A program made the translations under genes and the position numbers. From assembly GCA_032718475.1 (NCBI GenBank), contig JAUCBJ010001793.1, positions 20,227-84,226 of the forward strand: a stretch of 64,000 bases of DNA, read 5' to 3'. Each line of letters begins with the position of its first letter. The stretch's first letter is position 1. Under the pieces are notes generated by a model. That model searched no databases and was not told the DNA's origin. It saw nothing but the letters and a program-made list of their open reading frames with translations. This DNA comes from Nemertoderma westbladi (Eukaryota; Xenacoelomorpha; Nemertodermatida; Nemertodermatidae). Below, in pieces: positions 1-12,339 of the stretch.

Positions 1-1320
1 TCCAAAGGGTATAAATGATTCAACTGAAATTGATTTTCCTTCTTCATCAATAAATCTATTTGGATCAAATTTCATTGGGTCTTTCCATTCATCGTTGAAA
101 CACAAGTTGTAAATGCTGTAAGAAAGAAGTGCGTCTTTCGGTATATCAAAATCACCAACACTAAATGTTGAGCTCACTTCATGGATTAAAGCTACTGGTA
201 TAATGCACCCTCTTCTAAGTGTTTCTTGAAGAACAGCATTAACGTATACCAATTGATCTTTATCAGAAGGAAGTGGCAAGCGGTTTCTACCAACTACTCT
301 ATCAATCTCTTCATGCACCTTAACTTGAACTTCGGGATTCAAAATCATAAACAAAAGAGCCCAGTACAAGGCACTGCTTGTCGTTTCACTTCCTGCCAAG
401 AACAAATCGCGAACTGTCGATATGAGACTAAACTCATTGAAAACATCGTCAGCAAATCCACGTATACTTTCTTCTACAAGATACGCATCTATTAAGTCGC
501 TGATACAATTTTCATCAAATACATTCCTATGACGATCAATCTCTTCTTTAGCGAATCGATCAATCTCTTTAGAGAGAAGATATACCTTATTTGCCGCAGT
601 TCCGGGAATATTGATAAACCAAGTTGTTAATAATGTTGGCCAATGCTGTGTTGCAGATTGGGCAAGCTCGTCTAGGATGTGCAATTGATTTATAAATTTA
701 TCATCATCGTATTCAAATCTGTGACCAAAGATAAACCCACAAATGATATTGGAAACCGCTGATACAAGAAGTAACCTTGGATTAAACGGCTGCTTTTCTT
801 TCGGAATAAATTCCGTAAGTATTCGAGCCTCGTCTATTATTCTTTCTTCCATGGGATTTTTTCCTAATCCCAAATCACGCATCACAGATAAGGTAAACCG
901 CCTTGTCTCCCTCCAGACGCGTCCACTGGAATTACCCAATCCAACAGTATTACCCCTCTTTTTATCATAATAAATATAATTCAAAACCACAAGTTTCGAC
1001 ATTCTATCACTTGTTTTAGACCCTTGAGTCACAAAAGCATTCTTTATATCTTTATATTCAAGCAAATTCATGAACTCTAGATTAAGGAAACGAAGTCGAA
1101 ACATGCTTCCATATGTTTTCCCCATGTTTACCATTGCTTGATGAATGTTATTTCTCTCTTTCCTTATCTCCTTCATTAGCCGTGGGTCAAACAAAGGTAA
1201 CATGAATCGGGGCATGGGTGGCAACCTCAGTCCACGGTGTTTGTCAGTTAATCGCAGATATGTAAAAATGAAAATGAAGGTAAAAATAGCTAAATATATG
1301 AATATATCAGCTGTCATCAT
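1..1320 (-). CDS. Cytochrome P450, CYP2-like (3' end beyond window)
   Basis: Haem-thiolate monooxygenase, expected to be anchored in the ER membrane. The frame is open for 440 codons from the ATG at 1320 to the window edge, with an in-frame TGA just upstream (1327-1329) that fixes the start. Visible in order: an N-terminal hydrophobic anchor (residues 4-22), a proline hinge (LPPMPRF), the C-helix WRETRRF followed by the CYP2-typical RDLGLGK, the I-helix oxygen-binding motif AGSETT, the K-helix ExxR (ETLR), a PERF-like motif (FDPNRF), and FIPFG, the first residues of the haem-binding loop. The Cys ligand would lie just beyond position 1. No intron interrupts 1.3 kb, unlike multi-exon vertebrate CYP2 genes. 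The family assignment is strong; subfamily and substrate cannot be read from the sequence. Confidence 0.93.
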   Translation of the reverse strand, partial: MMTADIFIYLAIFTFIFIFTYLRLTDKHRGLRLPPMPRFMLPLFDPRLMKEIRKERNNIHQAMVNMGKTYGSMFRLRFLNLEFMNLLEYKDIKNAFVTQGSKTSDRMSKLVVLNYIYYDKKRGNTVGLGNSSGRVWRETRRFTLSVMRDLGLGKNPMEERIIDEARILTEFIPKEKQPFNPRLLLVSAVSNIICGFIFGHRFEYDDDKFINQLHILDELAQSATQHWPTLLTTWFINIPGTAANKVYLLSKEIDRFAKEEIDRHRNVFDENCISDLIDAYLVEESIRGFADDVFNEFSLISTVRDLFLAGSETTSSALYWALLFMILNPEVQVKVHEEIDRVVGRNRLPLPSDKDQLVYVNAVLQETLRRGCIIPVALIHEVSSTFSVGDFDIPKDALLSYSIYNLCFNDEWKDPMKFDPNRFIDEEGKSISVESFIPFG

Positions 1321-3720
1321 TGCAGTTCAAATGTAAAGTAGTAAACAGGAAATAAATTAGACAAATAATATTTAACTCTATATGTAATATATATGTAGGG
1401 AGTAAATACTTCTGCTTGGCAGTCATTTATCGACCTACTCAAATTGGTAATTTCTTCAATCAATTTTGATGGGGAAAATCACTAAATAAATTAATTATCT
1501 CTAAAATATATTTATCATGACTAAATATGGGAAAGAAGCAGGTTTACAGTGGCACGTTGTTTTACCCAAAACAAAACAAAACAGGTAACAGTTTTATTTT
1601 TTATGATAAAAAAAATTATATCCATTTTAGTGATATTTAAGATATTTTAAAGAATAAATATATATAATTTAGTGAGAAAAATTTAGCCAAAAAACATTTA
1701 ATTTAGTAAAAATCATTTGATTTAGTGACCAATTAAGCGCCTTTGCTTTATTATCTACAAGAAATCCGCACATTCAGCTAGTTGTTGTGTGTATTGAGGA
1801 CAGTGTTTATGGAGGATCTGTGAGCGTCACACTCACCACACACACAAACTCTAGTGATCTAATATTGTATAATCTTCCTGGTCATATAGCTATTGACTGA
1901 CTCGACTGGCTAACTTTAAGCGGTGAAATTGCAAGGCTGGGATTTTTTGGCAATGATATGTTCACTTATTTTTCCTTTTATATTAAGAAAAACATTGGAG
2001 GCAACGTGGTGTAACTCCCTCTACGTCCCCGACGGAACACAAATGTCATGGATCCGGATGAATTCAACACGCTGTTAATTTACAGCGGGAGCGGCGTTAG
2101 TTAAGCAATTTTAATAAACTGTAAGGAATGTGTTCAGATGGGAATGAGGTCATATTAGTGACAGGTGGTGGTTGGTTCATCGCGTGATGTGCAATACAAA
2201 GTCCACTCTATAACTAATTATTGATAGATTAAGTAAAAATTAAATAAAGGGATTGCAGTATTTGTTGATAGTTATGACGACATAATAACATCATCATAGT
2301 GATAAATTTGAGCCAATGAGAAGGTAGAAATGATAATTCCATTACAAATTCTCAACTTACAGTAATGCCAGCACGAGCCCCGCCAATATCCCCCCCCCCC
2401 CCCCCCCCAAGGGACTATGTAATAAATCCCTGGTCATGGTCAATATCACTAAATGTCCCCAAACCGAGTTTGCTTTACTTGCAATACCAGACAGGAATTG
2501 GACCACTCTACCACCATGATCAGTGTGTCAGGAGCGTTACAAGAAGGACGGTCCTTTCATGTAACGATTGTTTATGTAATGCGGACGCCTTACATGATTG
2601 GACGCATGATCATGTCCAAAGATTGTGGGGCGAGCGACGAAAGTACGTGAGCTTAGCATACAGGTACCACTAACTCAATCGGTGTGTCTGTTGCTCTGTT
2701 GTGTCCAATTTTAAACGTTAAATAACTCAGCCAAATCTCGATAAAATATATCCAAACTTGGTACATCCTGAAGTCTGGCAAAAGTTTAGAAATTTTCCAA
2801 GTTGAATTTGCGTGTGGTCTTCGTGCAGCATCTGTGTAACTGTCTTGCAGTTATAATAAATTTATCTATCCAAAAATTATTAGGCTTGGCATCAGCTGGT
2901 TGCTAGGAGACTGCAGGATATATCTGGTGGGTTTGAAATTCAGCAATACCCGGTACAATGCAGCAATAATGTGGCCTTGGGAAGTGTGGTAGGCCTATTT
3001 CACTTTCAGCCATTCCAGCATTTCCAGAATGCAGAGTATGACACCGGTACCATGCATGAGATCCTGTACTCAGTACCGGTACTGCTCACTGCTGTTGAGG
3101 AATGTGGTAGGCCTTGCTCTCTAGGCCGGTTGTCAGTCTGTCAGTGTGGTACTGCTACTGCATTATCTGAGTCCTGCAATTGCCTGAGTGATGTCTGAAT
3201 TGCGATATCAGCCATATCATGTACCGGTACGGTACCTTAATATTATTAAACATATGTTTGACAGTACGGTACCGGTACTGTTACAGTGGTACAGAGTTAC
3301 CGGTACCGTTTTCAGGTTGTTGGCGCCACCCAACCCACCAATCGGCTCGGCAACCATGCAAGTTTTGAAATTATGCGGACTTAAGACAGACTGCCATATT
3401 GTCAGGTTGTATCAGGATCAGCTGACCTTTATTCCTTGATACGGTATCCAATACTGCACTAGGTACCCCAACAGCCCATACTGCAATACCCAGCAACGTT
3501 TTGGAATTGTGCCGGTACTCAAACAACTCGCCATCAATGCCACCGCCTCTGTCTGTCGCAGTGTCGTGGGCGACCTCGACTTTTGGTATCGCTACTGCGC
3601 TAGCGCTACGGGCAAACTGAACTAACCGATGAGCTAGACCCGAGGACTGAAGAATGCATATAATTTTTTGAGTAGTTTGACTGTGGACTTCTATGACATC
3701 GATTCCAAGCTGACAATGCG
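1321..3720. other. Intergenic region without a recognised gene
   Basis: No gene recognised. It holds a poly-C run (about 2391-2408), a stretch at about 1525-1590 related in inverted orientation to the GTTTTGGTT / AACGTGCCACTGTAACCTGC repeat seen near 14.2, 17.5 and 39.3 kb, and a segment at 2950-3560 rich in ACCGGTA and GGTACCG palindromes of the kind that recur near 18.8 and 57-59 kb. Short open frames here (for example at 2365-2673) have low-complexity or non-conserved translations. Confidence 0.5.
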
Positions 3721-3861
3721 AAAGTTTTGTTTTAAGTAAAAGTTTGGTTAAATTTTCTTAATTATTTATTTAAATTTCTTAAGTACCGATTTTGGGATAG
3801 AATTGCTCAATTTTAATCTGTATCTAATAACTGACCCTCGTCCTGCGCGATGGCCCCACGA
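3721..3861 (+). repeat. Dispersed repeat, copy 1
   Basis: About 140 bp ending in CCACGAACGTGT is repeated with moderate divergence at 21601-21720 (shared blocks: TTAAATTTCTTAA, TACCGA, ATCGCTCAAT-like, ATAACTG, CTGCGCGA, CACGAACGTGT). Here it abuts the RT fragment that begins at about 3862, so it marks either an insertion boundary or the truncation point of that LINE. Family not recognised. Confidence 0.55.
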
Positions 3862-4537
3862 ACGTGTTTGCTGATGACACAAGTCTCCTCCACGTAGGTA
3901 ATGAACCTTTAGCTGTAATCAATAGTGTAAACATCGAGTTCGATAAAATTGTAGATTGGCTCCATAATAATAAATTATCCCCAAATGTAAAAAAAACTGA
4001 ATATTCTATATTTACTAATAATGTTGACCTTAATTCCCTCCCTAAAGTGAAGCTAAAATTTGCGAGTTTGCAGAGATCTAATATTTCAAAATACTTAGGA
4101 ATAAAAATAGATAGCAAATTATCTTGGAAATCACACGTAACCTTTATACTAAAAAAAATTATTAAACATGTGGCATTTTTATAAATTACGCCACATATTC
4201 CCCCTCCATATTCTTAGAACTTTATACTTCTCTTTAATTCACCCCCATATATCCAATACGGAATTACAGTTTGGGGGAAGTACATATGAATCCGTAATAA
4301 AACCGCTCCGTACTAAAATTAATAAAGTATTACGCACTATCACTTTTAGCGCACCAGATCCAACATCGTTTCGTCAAGCATCCTCACTCCCCATTTACCA
4401 GTCACTTGATATTTTACCTGTTGACCAATTATATAAACATGAAGTAATCAAATTTATGTACGATATACATCATAAAGTGTTTCAATTCTCCGGAAATATA
4501 TAATTTATTTACTAAAACATCTAAAGTCCACCATTAC
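3862..4537 (+). pseudogene. Non-LTR retrotransposon RT remnant, 5' piece of a split element
   Basis: The translation begins at the RT active-site motif (FADDTSLL) and continues through the thumb-like LGIKIDSKLSW block. It changes frame near 4170 to LRHIFPLHILRTLYFSLIHPHI and again near 4498. This is the C-terminal half of a CR1/L2/Jockey-type reverse transcriptase. The coding sense resumes at 6398, after an inserted second LINE, with the expected C-terminal GPILWN block. It is dead: 5' truncated, frameshifted and interrupted. Confidence 0.8.
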
Positions 4538-6397
4538 CGTTTCTAAATAATACCTTTACCTCCTGGGATGGGTCCGATAGGCCGCATATAAGTGCGGCGA
4601 ATGTGGCCGATGCAATTAAGGACCTTGAGCCTGGAAAGGCGGCTGGCCCCGATGGTATATGTCCCGAATCTCTGAAATTTGCAGGAAATCGCCTCCCTGT
4701 TATATTATGCCTCTTGTTTAATAGCTTCCTCACCGATGGCTTCCTGCCGCAGTCATTAATATCCTGTAACCTGATCCCAGTTGTGAAAAAAAAGAACTGC
4801 TCGTTGTCCGATGATAACAACTACAGGCCTATTGCAACCGCTTCATCACTGTCTAAAGTTCTAGAACACTGTTTACTCCCCCACATTAAATCACACGTTA
4901 ACCTAACTAGCAATCAATTTGGTTTTTCAAACCAACCTATCACTGAAACTTGTGTCTTCGCCCTTAAGGAATCAGTTCATCTGTACGTATCACGTGACTC
5001 GCCGGTGTATGCTGCCTTCCTTGATGCGTCTAAGGCGTTTGATAACGTTAACTACTATAAGTTGTTCAAAAAGATGTTCGATCTTAGGATTTCCGTCTGT
5101 GTGATTAGAATATTATTTTTCTGGTATACCAACCAGCTTATTTCAGTATCTTAGGGCTCGTCTCAAAGTAAATGGTTCACAGTCTGCAATGGCGTTCGTC
5201 AGGGAAGTTTGATTTCCCCGATTTTGTTCAACATCTACCTCGATGAACTGAGTCAGCGTCTTAACAGTTCTATAGTGGGCTGTATAGTATCAAAATTACT
5301 GATTAATCACCTTTTATACGCTGATGACGTTTGTCTCATTTCTCCTAGTATCTACGGTCTCCGTGGCCTCCTCCGCATCTGCGAGAATTATGGACTGCAG
5401 TTCGACATCTCCTTTAATCCGTCGAAGTCGAAGTGTATGTATTTCTCCGCAACTAAATTCGGCCGCATGGGTGACGTATATTTGAACGGAAAGATTCTAG
5501 AATGTGTTAAAGAATATACTTATTTGGGACACAACACATAATATCCTGTGACTTATCCGACGAACCGGATATGACGCGCACCAAGCGATCTCTTTATTGT
5601 AGAGGAAACCAGCTCTCCCGTATGTTTTCGAAGTGCAGTTTACCTATAAAGACTCTTCTCTTTAAGGCTTATTGCTATTCGCTATATTGTGCATCCGTAT
5701 GGTCGACTTTCCGTGTAGAGTGTTTGCGGACCGTTAAGGTGGCGTAAAACTCTGCATTCAGACATCTATTTGGGTATACACGTTGCGACGACGCTGACAC
5801 AATACATGTCTGCCACCGTGTTAACAACTTCAAAGCTGTCAGCCGGGTACTGGCATTCTCGTTGCGTAATCGCGTCGCAATTTCCTGCAATCCAATCCTT
5901 GTAGCTTGTGCAAACTTAGGTTACTCATCTCTCACTGATCGATGGGATGTGCTGCTTCTGTAATGCTCACCCCCCACTTCATGGCTTGCCCCCACATTAT
6001 CGCGGCCTTCTCATATTTCAAATCCTTGCAAATATTATATAATATGAATTAATTCAATGTATATCTTAATATTTTTTTTTTGAATACATCACACTTGAGC
6101 TACCGGTACTCAATTTTAATATTTAATATTTTGAATTCAGTAATGGGAATTGCTATTCTTTCGGTATTGGTTGGGCAGTGCCTGAGTGTATCTTTTTTTT
6201 GTTTTTTTTTGTATAATATTGTGCTTCAAATTGGAAATGCGGTACCTTGGATATCGATTTAATTTAGTATTCTATATAGTGTTCAATGTATCCTTGTGCA
6301 TATAGGTATTAATTGTGCTATGCTGTTAAATTTGGTAGTAATAATCTGTACTGTATGTTTTATGGGCTCTGCCCGATGAATAAACTTGAAATTGAAA
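4538..6397 (+). mobile_element. CR1/L2-like LINE, 5' truncated, nested in another LINE
   Basis: It encodes RT blocks in order: KAAGPDGICPESLK and NYRPIATASSLSKVLE (about 4630-4860), FLDASKAFD (5018-5045), the catalytic LLYADDVCLI (5310-5345), and a C-terminal domain (KTLLFKAYCYSLYCASVW) to about 5960. Frames change near 5155 and 5545, so no intact protein is made. The 3' UTR is AT-rich and ends in AATAAACTTGAAATTGAAATT-like sequence at about 6397. The flanks ATTACC (4533) and ATTACGG (6397) look like a short target duplication, and the host LINE reads across the junction once this segment is excluded. Upstream ORF and endonuclease are absent. Confidence 0.85.
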
Positions 6398-6595
6398 TTA
6401 CGGCACACGTTCAGTTACCAGTGATTCATTTTATGTACCTCCAATCAAACTAGTAGTAGCCATGCCCATGCAATCAATACGTTACCAGGGACCTATACTC
6501 TGGAACTCAATAGGAACCGATTATCGAAATTCTAAAACAAAAAGGTCTTTTTCGGTTAAAGTAAAACGTAAATTACTTAATAATAATACTTAAAT
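6398..6595 (+). pseudogene. 3' piece of the split LINE
   Basis: One frame from about 6402 gives RSVTSDSFYVPP, then SIRYQGPILWNSIG and SFSVKVKRKLL before TAA. This is the C-terminal block of CR1/L2-type polyproteins and the continuation of the fragment at 3862-4537. AT-rich sequence follows up to the poly-C run at about 6810. Confidence 0.75.
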
Positions 6596-6989
6596 GATAT
6601 ATTTATTAGTAATTATTAACCCAATGGTCTGTCTGGTGCTTTCTACTAAATTTAATTTGTCTAATTTATTGCATTATTGTTTTAGATTCATTGGTATCAA
6701 TTAGATATGTGTTGTGTTGATATGTTGCAGCTACGACTGAGTATAATAACAATTAATACCATTGTATAATAATGAAGTAATGACATGTAAATGACAAGAC
6801 TAATCAGCCCCCCCCCCCCCCCTCCCCACCCCACCAAACCCCCTCCCTAGTTTCCAACATTTACTAGCGTTGCTACTCGTTGGTGCCTCCCAGTTATATA
6901 TTTATTGTGATTAGTGCAATTTAAATATTTTTTATTACTGGGAAATATATATATTTGATTTGGAATAATGTGCTGATATCGTAAATAGA

Positions 6990-9737
6990 TCGTGCACTAG
7001 TTAGTCATGGTGCTATTGATAGTGACTTGGAGTTTGGCCAAATTTCCACCCCTCTCCCTTCTGAGCACCGCGCAATTTTTATCAAACTAGCTGCCAGTGC
7101 AGTGCCAACACCACTGTCTTTACACAAGCGCTCAGTGGATTTGGGTAGCTATGTTCATCTAACACAACGTGACGTAGCGACTTTGTGTGCTAAGCCTATT
7201 AAATTATCCCGTATTAAAGCTGCGTTATTTGTAAGTAGTCTTCGTCAAAGTACTTTCAGTTCTGCCGGTATGTACCCAGTAAACTTAGATATAGTGCATC
7301 GTTTTACCGATATCCTATACTCAGTTGCTTCGTCATCACACCATAAAAGGAACTTTGACCCTAACCCTAATATTTGCCCCGCAAATGTACCTGACCATCA
7401 TCAGTTGTGGAATGACCTAATCAGTACTAACGATACCAGTCTCTTATGACGGCGGATAAACTGGAAGGGTGGTTTTGATAATAATTCTCCATCCAGTAAT
7501 ATTGCTTCTCCTAGCGAGTCCCAGTTCGCCCACCATTTTCAATCTTCCTCAGTGACCCTTTAGATGCCGATGTGTACGTTGGTCCACGTCCTGGTCCCAA
7601 CCTCAGACTCCCCGTATATTCCATTACTTGACTCCCCGATAACGATTGAGGAGGTTCACAAGGGTGAAGGGTATCAGTAATTTGAAAGGAAACAAAGCTC
7701 CTGGCCCAGACGGTATCTCTCCAGGTATTCTAAAATTGCTTCCTATTGAGTGGTTGGTTTATCTAGTTTCGTTATTTAATTTTTTTCGGGAGTATTCTTT
7801 CCACCAGCATGGGGCTGCAGCAAACTTGTGTCTGTTTTTAAGGGTGGTTCTCGTACTTTGTGTTCTCACTACCGCGGCATTTCTATTATCAACGCCCTTG
7901 CCAAACTCTATGATTCCAACGTTTGTCAAGGTGGATATCCCCCGACATTGAACAGGCGGGGGCCCAACCCGGTAGAAACTGCGAGGAACACATCCTCACC
8001 TTGAGATTATTAATAGATTATGCCCTTAGTAATAAACGCAAACTGTGCATTATTTTCATTGATTTCGCTACTGCCTACGATTCTGTATCTAGGTATTAAG
8101 TTATTTGCTCTACTTTGGGTTGTGGAGGTGTAGTGCTTCGCGCATTGCAATCTTTGTATAGTTGCACCAAAAGTTTCTTAGGCTCATCCATCATTACTTC
8201 TCTTAAGGGCTTCTTATGGACGACTCAGCAATCTTAGCGACATCTCGGAGCTCCGCCATCGCAAAATTTTCGATTCTTCTACAATATTGTCAAGATTTTA
8301 ACATGAAAATGTTTTCATGTCATGAAAATTTTAACATTAAGAAGACTAAGTTCCTCGTCATAAATGGCAACCCAGCGGACGCAAACCCAGCATTCTACGT
8401 TTATCTGGGGTCTCCAATCAGTCAGGTTGGCGGCTGTAACAAGGCTGTCCGTCCGCATATCCATGCCAACGACAAAATCAAACAAGTTGCAAAGTTCCAC
8501 GCATTCCTAAGTAAACATTCTGATTGCCCACTTTGGTTGAAACTAAAAGTTTTTAATGCCGGGATACTATCTTCCATTCTATTTGGTTGCGAGTCATGGC
8601 TCGGTTCCAATTTATACCCAGTCAGTAACCATTATTACTCTATGTTGAAATCCACCGTTGGCGTCCGCCAGCAGACCTGCCATGATTTAATACACCTGGA
8701 GACCGGCCTTCCATCCCCCGAGGCATTAGTTCGCTCGCGGCAACGTAAATTCATTCTATAGATTTTATCCAACCCCGAACTCCCCGCTAATTTTCGCTAT
8801 TGATTTGGTACGTCGCAGTGCCACACCAATGGGTAAGGTTATTGACAGGCTTCTAGATGGGCATGGCTGCTAGCCATGCCCAATGGAAATTTTGGAGCTG
8901 ATGAGCGATCTGGCTTGATGATATCCGTAAACCTTGACCCCAGTACACGCCGTTCATTCTATTCCTCGATTAACCCAACTTTCGCAATATCATCGGTATA
9001 CACTCAGCATACTGTTGTTCCCGAACATCACCGTCTAGCGTGGACCCAGTTTCGGCTTATGTCGACTCACCTTGCGGTTGAAACCGGCAGGTGGTCCCGT
9101 ATCCCACCTGAGCGTCGTTTCTGTACATACATGCTGTGCAGTACAAACCGAATCACATGTCCTCCTCCTCGTGCGTGATTCCAGTAAAGACTTGAATTTC
9201 ACTTCTGTTGATATTTTCTTCAATGAAACAACTTTTGCGTCAGCCGCCTCATTTATATTTTCCGATCTCAAATGCCTTGAATCAGTTTAATTTCCCCATT
9301 TCCTTTACTACAGTACGGTACGCCAAAATCTCTACTGTGCCTTTGTTTCAGTACTTGTACCATGTGTTATTTGTGTTTTTGGTGTAATAACCATATAAAT
9401 GTACTCAGCTTTTCGTATTCTTTTGTTTTCGGCCTTTTCTGTTTATGCCTAATATTTTTGTATTTCTACCTGTAAACTGCCGATTGGCAAAATATTACGT
9501 ACATTAATTTACTTTCAGTTTCCAGTTATTATTATTGTTGCTTTCAAGCTAGGGTATATTTTCCCGTATTGTATATTAGATTATGTTTATCGTCCTGATG
9601 ATGTTTGAGTTATAGATTTTTTTTGATATAGCTATTTCTTCCTGTTTTTGTATGTTTCGTGCTTTATTGGTATATTTGTGTTTGGTATTATCTTTCTTTT
9701 GGACTCCGGTCAATAAAATATCTATCTATCTATGTCT
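6990..9737 (+). mobile_element. Degenerate CR1/L2-like LINE with (ATCT)n tail
   Basis: Pieces of one polyprotein lie in order but in changing frames: the endonuclease end and linker (7027-7449), RT block GNKAPGPDGISPGILK (about 7687-7735), YRGISIINALAKLYDS (about 7870-7915), a FIDFATAYDS block (about 8057), then directly the active-site remnant DDSAILATSR (8216). The catalytic YADD therefore reads MDDS, and the stretch between fingers and palm is shortened, implying an internal deletion. A C-terminal domain follows at 8216-8761 and 8876-9290, including HLAVETGRWSR and the Cys-containing CAVQTESHVLL block. The 3' end is an ATCTATCT microsatellite at about 9720-9737, typical of L2/CR1 tails. 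Non-functional. Confidence 0.8.
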
Positions 9738-9794
9738 GTTTGTGTGCGTTTGTATTAAAATTAAGTTTAGGCAAATTTACAAACTAATCAGAAA

Positions 9795-11985
9795 CTTAAA
9801 GGGGGGGGGGGGGGGGGGTAGCACCCCCAAATTGAACCTCACATCTTTGTGACTCTTGACCATAATATTGGGTGAAAATTATTTTTTGTTCTACTAAACA
9901 TCGTCTAAATTGGTGGAAATTGTTGTAAAACCTCCTAAATTGTTGTAAAAGCTCCTAAATTGTTGTAAGAGCTCCTAAATTGTTGTAAAAGCTCCTAAAT
10001 TGTTGTAAAAGCTCCTAAATTGTTGTAAAAGCTCCTAAATTGTTGTAAAAGCTCCTAAATTGTTGTAAAAGCTCCTAAATTGTTGTAAAAGCTCCTAAAT
10101 TGTTGTAAAAGCTCCTAAATTGTTGTAAAAGCTCCTAAATTGTTGTAAAAGCTCCTAAATTGTTGTAAAAGCTCCTAAATTGTTGTAAAAGCTCCTAAAT
10201 TGTTGTAAAAGCTCCTAAATTGTTGTAAAAGCTCCTAAATTGTTGTAAAAGCTCCTAAATTGTTGTAAAAGCTCCTAAATTGTTGTAAAAGCTCCTAAAT
10301 TGTTGTAAAAGCTCCTAAATTGTTGTAAAAGCTCCTAAATTGTTGTAAAAGCTCCTAAATTGTTGTAAAAGCTCCTAAATTGTTGTAAAAGCTCCTAAAT
10401 TGTTGTAAAAGCTCCTAAATTGTTGTAAAAGCTCCTAAATTGTTGTAAAAGCTCCTAAATTGTTGTAAAAGCTCCTAAATTGTTGTAAAAGCTCCTAAAT
10501 TGTTGTAAAAGCTCCTAAATTGTTGTAAAAGCTCCTAAATTGTTGTAAAAGCTCCTAAATTGTTGTAAAAGCTCCTAAATTGTTGTAAAAGCTCCTAAAT
10601 TGTTGTAAAAGCTCCTAAATTGTTGTAAAAGCTCCTAAATTGTTGTAAAAGCTCCTAAATTGTTGTAAAAGCTCCTAAATTGTTGTAAAAGCTCCTAAAT
10701 TGTTGTAAAAGCTCCTAAATTGTTGTAAAAGCTCCTAAATTGTTGTAAAAGCTCCTAAATTGTTGTAAAAGCTCCTAAATTGTTGTAAAAGCTCCTAAAT
10801 TGTTGTAAAAGCTCCTAAATTGTTGTAAAAGCTCCTAAATTGTTGTAAGAGCTCCTAAATTGTTGTAAAAGCTCCTAAATTGTTGTAAGAGCTCCTAAAT
10901 TGTTGTAAAAGCTCCTAAATTGTTGTAAAAGCTTCTAAATTGTTGTAAAAGCTACTAAATTGTTGTAGTCCTATTCTGTTGTTATTTTCTTTTTAATGAT
11001 ACAATAGTGAACATAACGTTTGTCAAAATATGTTGTTTTATCGTTATTCCAAATTTATTGTTGTTTTATCGTTGCTATAGTCTGTCCAATTTTGTTATTT
11101 TTAGGTTCAAAGTTAGTCCAAATTTGTTGTTGTTTTATTGGCTCTATAGTTTGCCCAAATTAGTTTAATTAAATATATATAAATAATACGAGAATAAATG
11201 TCACTGTATAAATAAAAAAAACATTGTCTTGACTGTGTGAGAATAACCAAACCAAATATTTTTAAAATTGGCCCAAAATGGCTCCGTAATGACCATAAGG
11301 GCCCTTTTGCGCCAAGGGCTATTTCTCCACCAATATTTGTTGAAATTTGTCGAAATTTGGAATATAGGTTCAGAAGAATCCTGCATCAAATTCTTCTGAA
11401 CAAATTTTGCCTCAAATCCTGTGGAGCCTTTTAGAACAAAAAGGACCCAAAAAAGGGCCCTTTTGGGCCTTTTTGATATCAAAAGGCTCCAGGGCATTTC
11501 CAACCAAATTTGTTCAAAAGAAGTATGAAGAAGGGTAATCTTAACAAGTGTACCAAATTTCAACTCCTTTCATTTAAAATTGGCGGAGAAATAGCCTTTT
11601 TCATGAAAAAAACGTCATTCTGAGATATGGGTGTTCAAAGTTTAAGGAACAATTCAAACCTTCCCGCTATTTTAGATAATACCATTTTTCTATGTTCAAC
11701 AATAACTTTGTCAAAAAGAAATGAAATTCAACGAAATTTTTCATGTTTGCTAAACATATAACTAATAAAACAACTTTTTAGCAATTGTATTCATATCTGT
11801 ACCGTGAGAGCCTTTTTTATGAAAATGGTCACGTACAATTGTAAAATATCGTGCTGAGTTGAGTTTGAGAAAAGATATGAGAAAACTGCTTGCAGATTTG
11901 AAATCTCCATTAAATTCGGCACATGATAGAATAAAATAAATTTTTGTCAATTTTAAAAATAGGGGGTGCTACTCCCCCCCTCCTT
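9795..11985. mobile_element. Inverted-repeat (foldback-like) element with poly-G arms, containing a minisatellite
   Basis: The left end has a run of about 18 G followed by TAGCACCCCCAAATT. The right end (about 11960-11985) has AGGGGGTGCTACTCCCCCCC, its inverted complement. Between them lie the 20-bp minisatellite (9918-10967) and about 1 kb of AT-rich non-coding DNA with GGGCCC-type inverted motifs (11300-11470). No transposase is seen. I infer a non-autonomous element of the poly-G-arm class found at 28.8, 31.6 and 52.7 kb, but its terminal sequence differs from theirs. Confidence 0.5.
9918..10967. repeat. 20-bp minisatellite, about 52 copies
   Basis: Unit TTGTTGTAAAAGCTCCTAAA in head-to-tail array. 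Most units are identical; changes such as AAGAGC for AAAAGC and CTACTA for CTCCTA cluster at the two ends. The uniform core points to recent expansion or homogenisation. No spacers, so not a CRISPR. Confidence 0.97.
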
Positions 11986-12339
11986 AATTAATAAAAAATA
12001 CACAGGCTAACTGCGGATCGTGCATTATAACCAGTTACGGCGTTTTAATTTAATTTTCATAATTTAGTAGGAAGCATGGGTAACAAAAGAGGCGACAAAA
12101 TTTGATGACGGTTGTGTTTCAAAAATGAGACTTTATATTATAATTTATAAAGGTATATAACATTGTGTATATAAACATATATACCTAGACTGGGGTAGGT
12201 TTCGGAGTCCTCTCACTGAATTAAATTTAAACAATAAATGAAATTTGCAAAAATATTTTCAAAAACATTTGCTAAAATATATGAGCGTCTCACCTATATA
12301 CAAATAATCACACACATAACTAAAAATAAATTACTCCCT

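Noticed and set aside
2365-2673. 102-codon frame starting MPARAPPISPPPPPP
   Set aside because: The proline run is the poly-C tract; the rest has no recognisable domain or splice context.
9588-9610. CTGATGATG as a hammerhead core
   Set aside because: No GAAA with stem II partner follows; it lies in the 3' UTR of a LINE.
9918-10967. CRISPR-like regular repeat array
   Set aside because: The 20-bp units are directly contiguous with no spacers, and the genome is eukaryotic.
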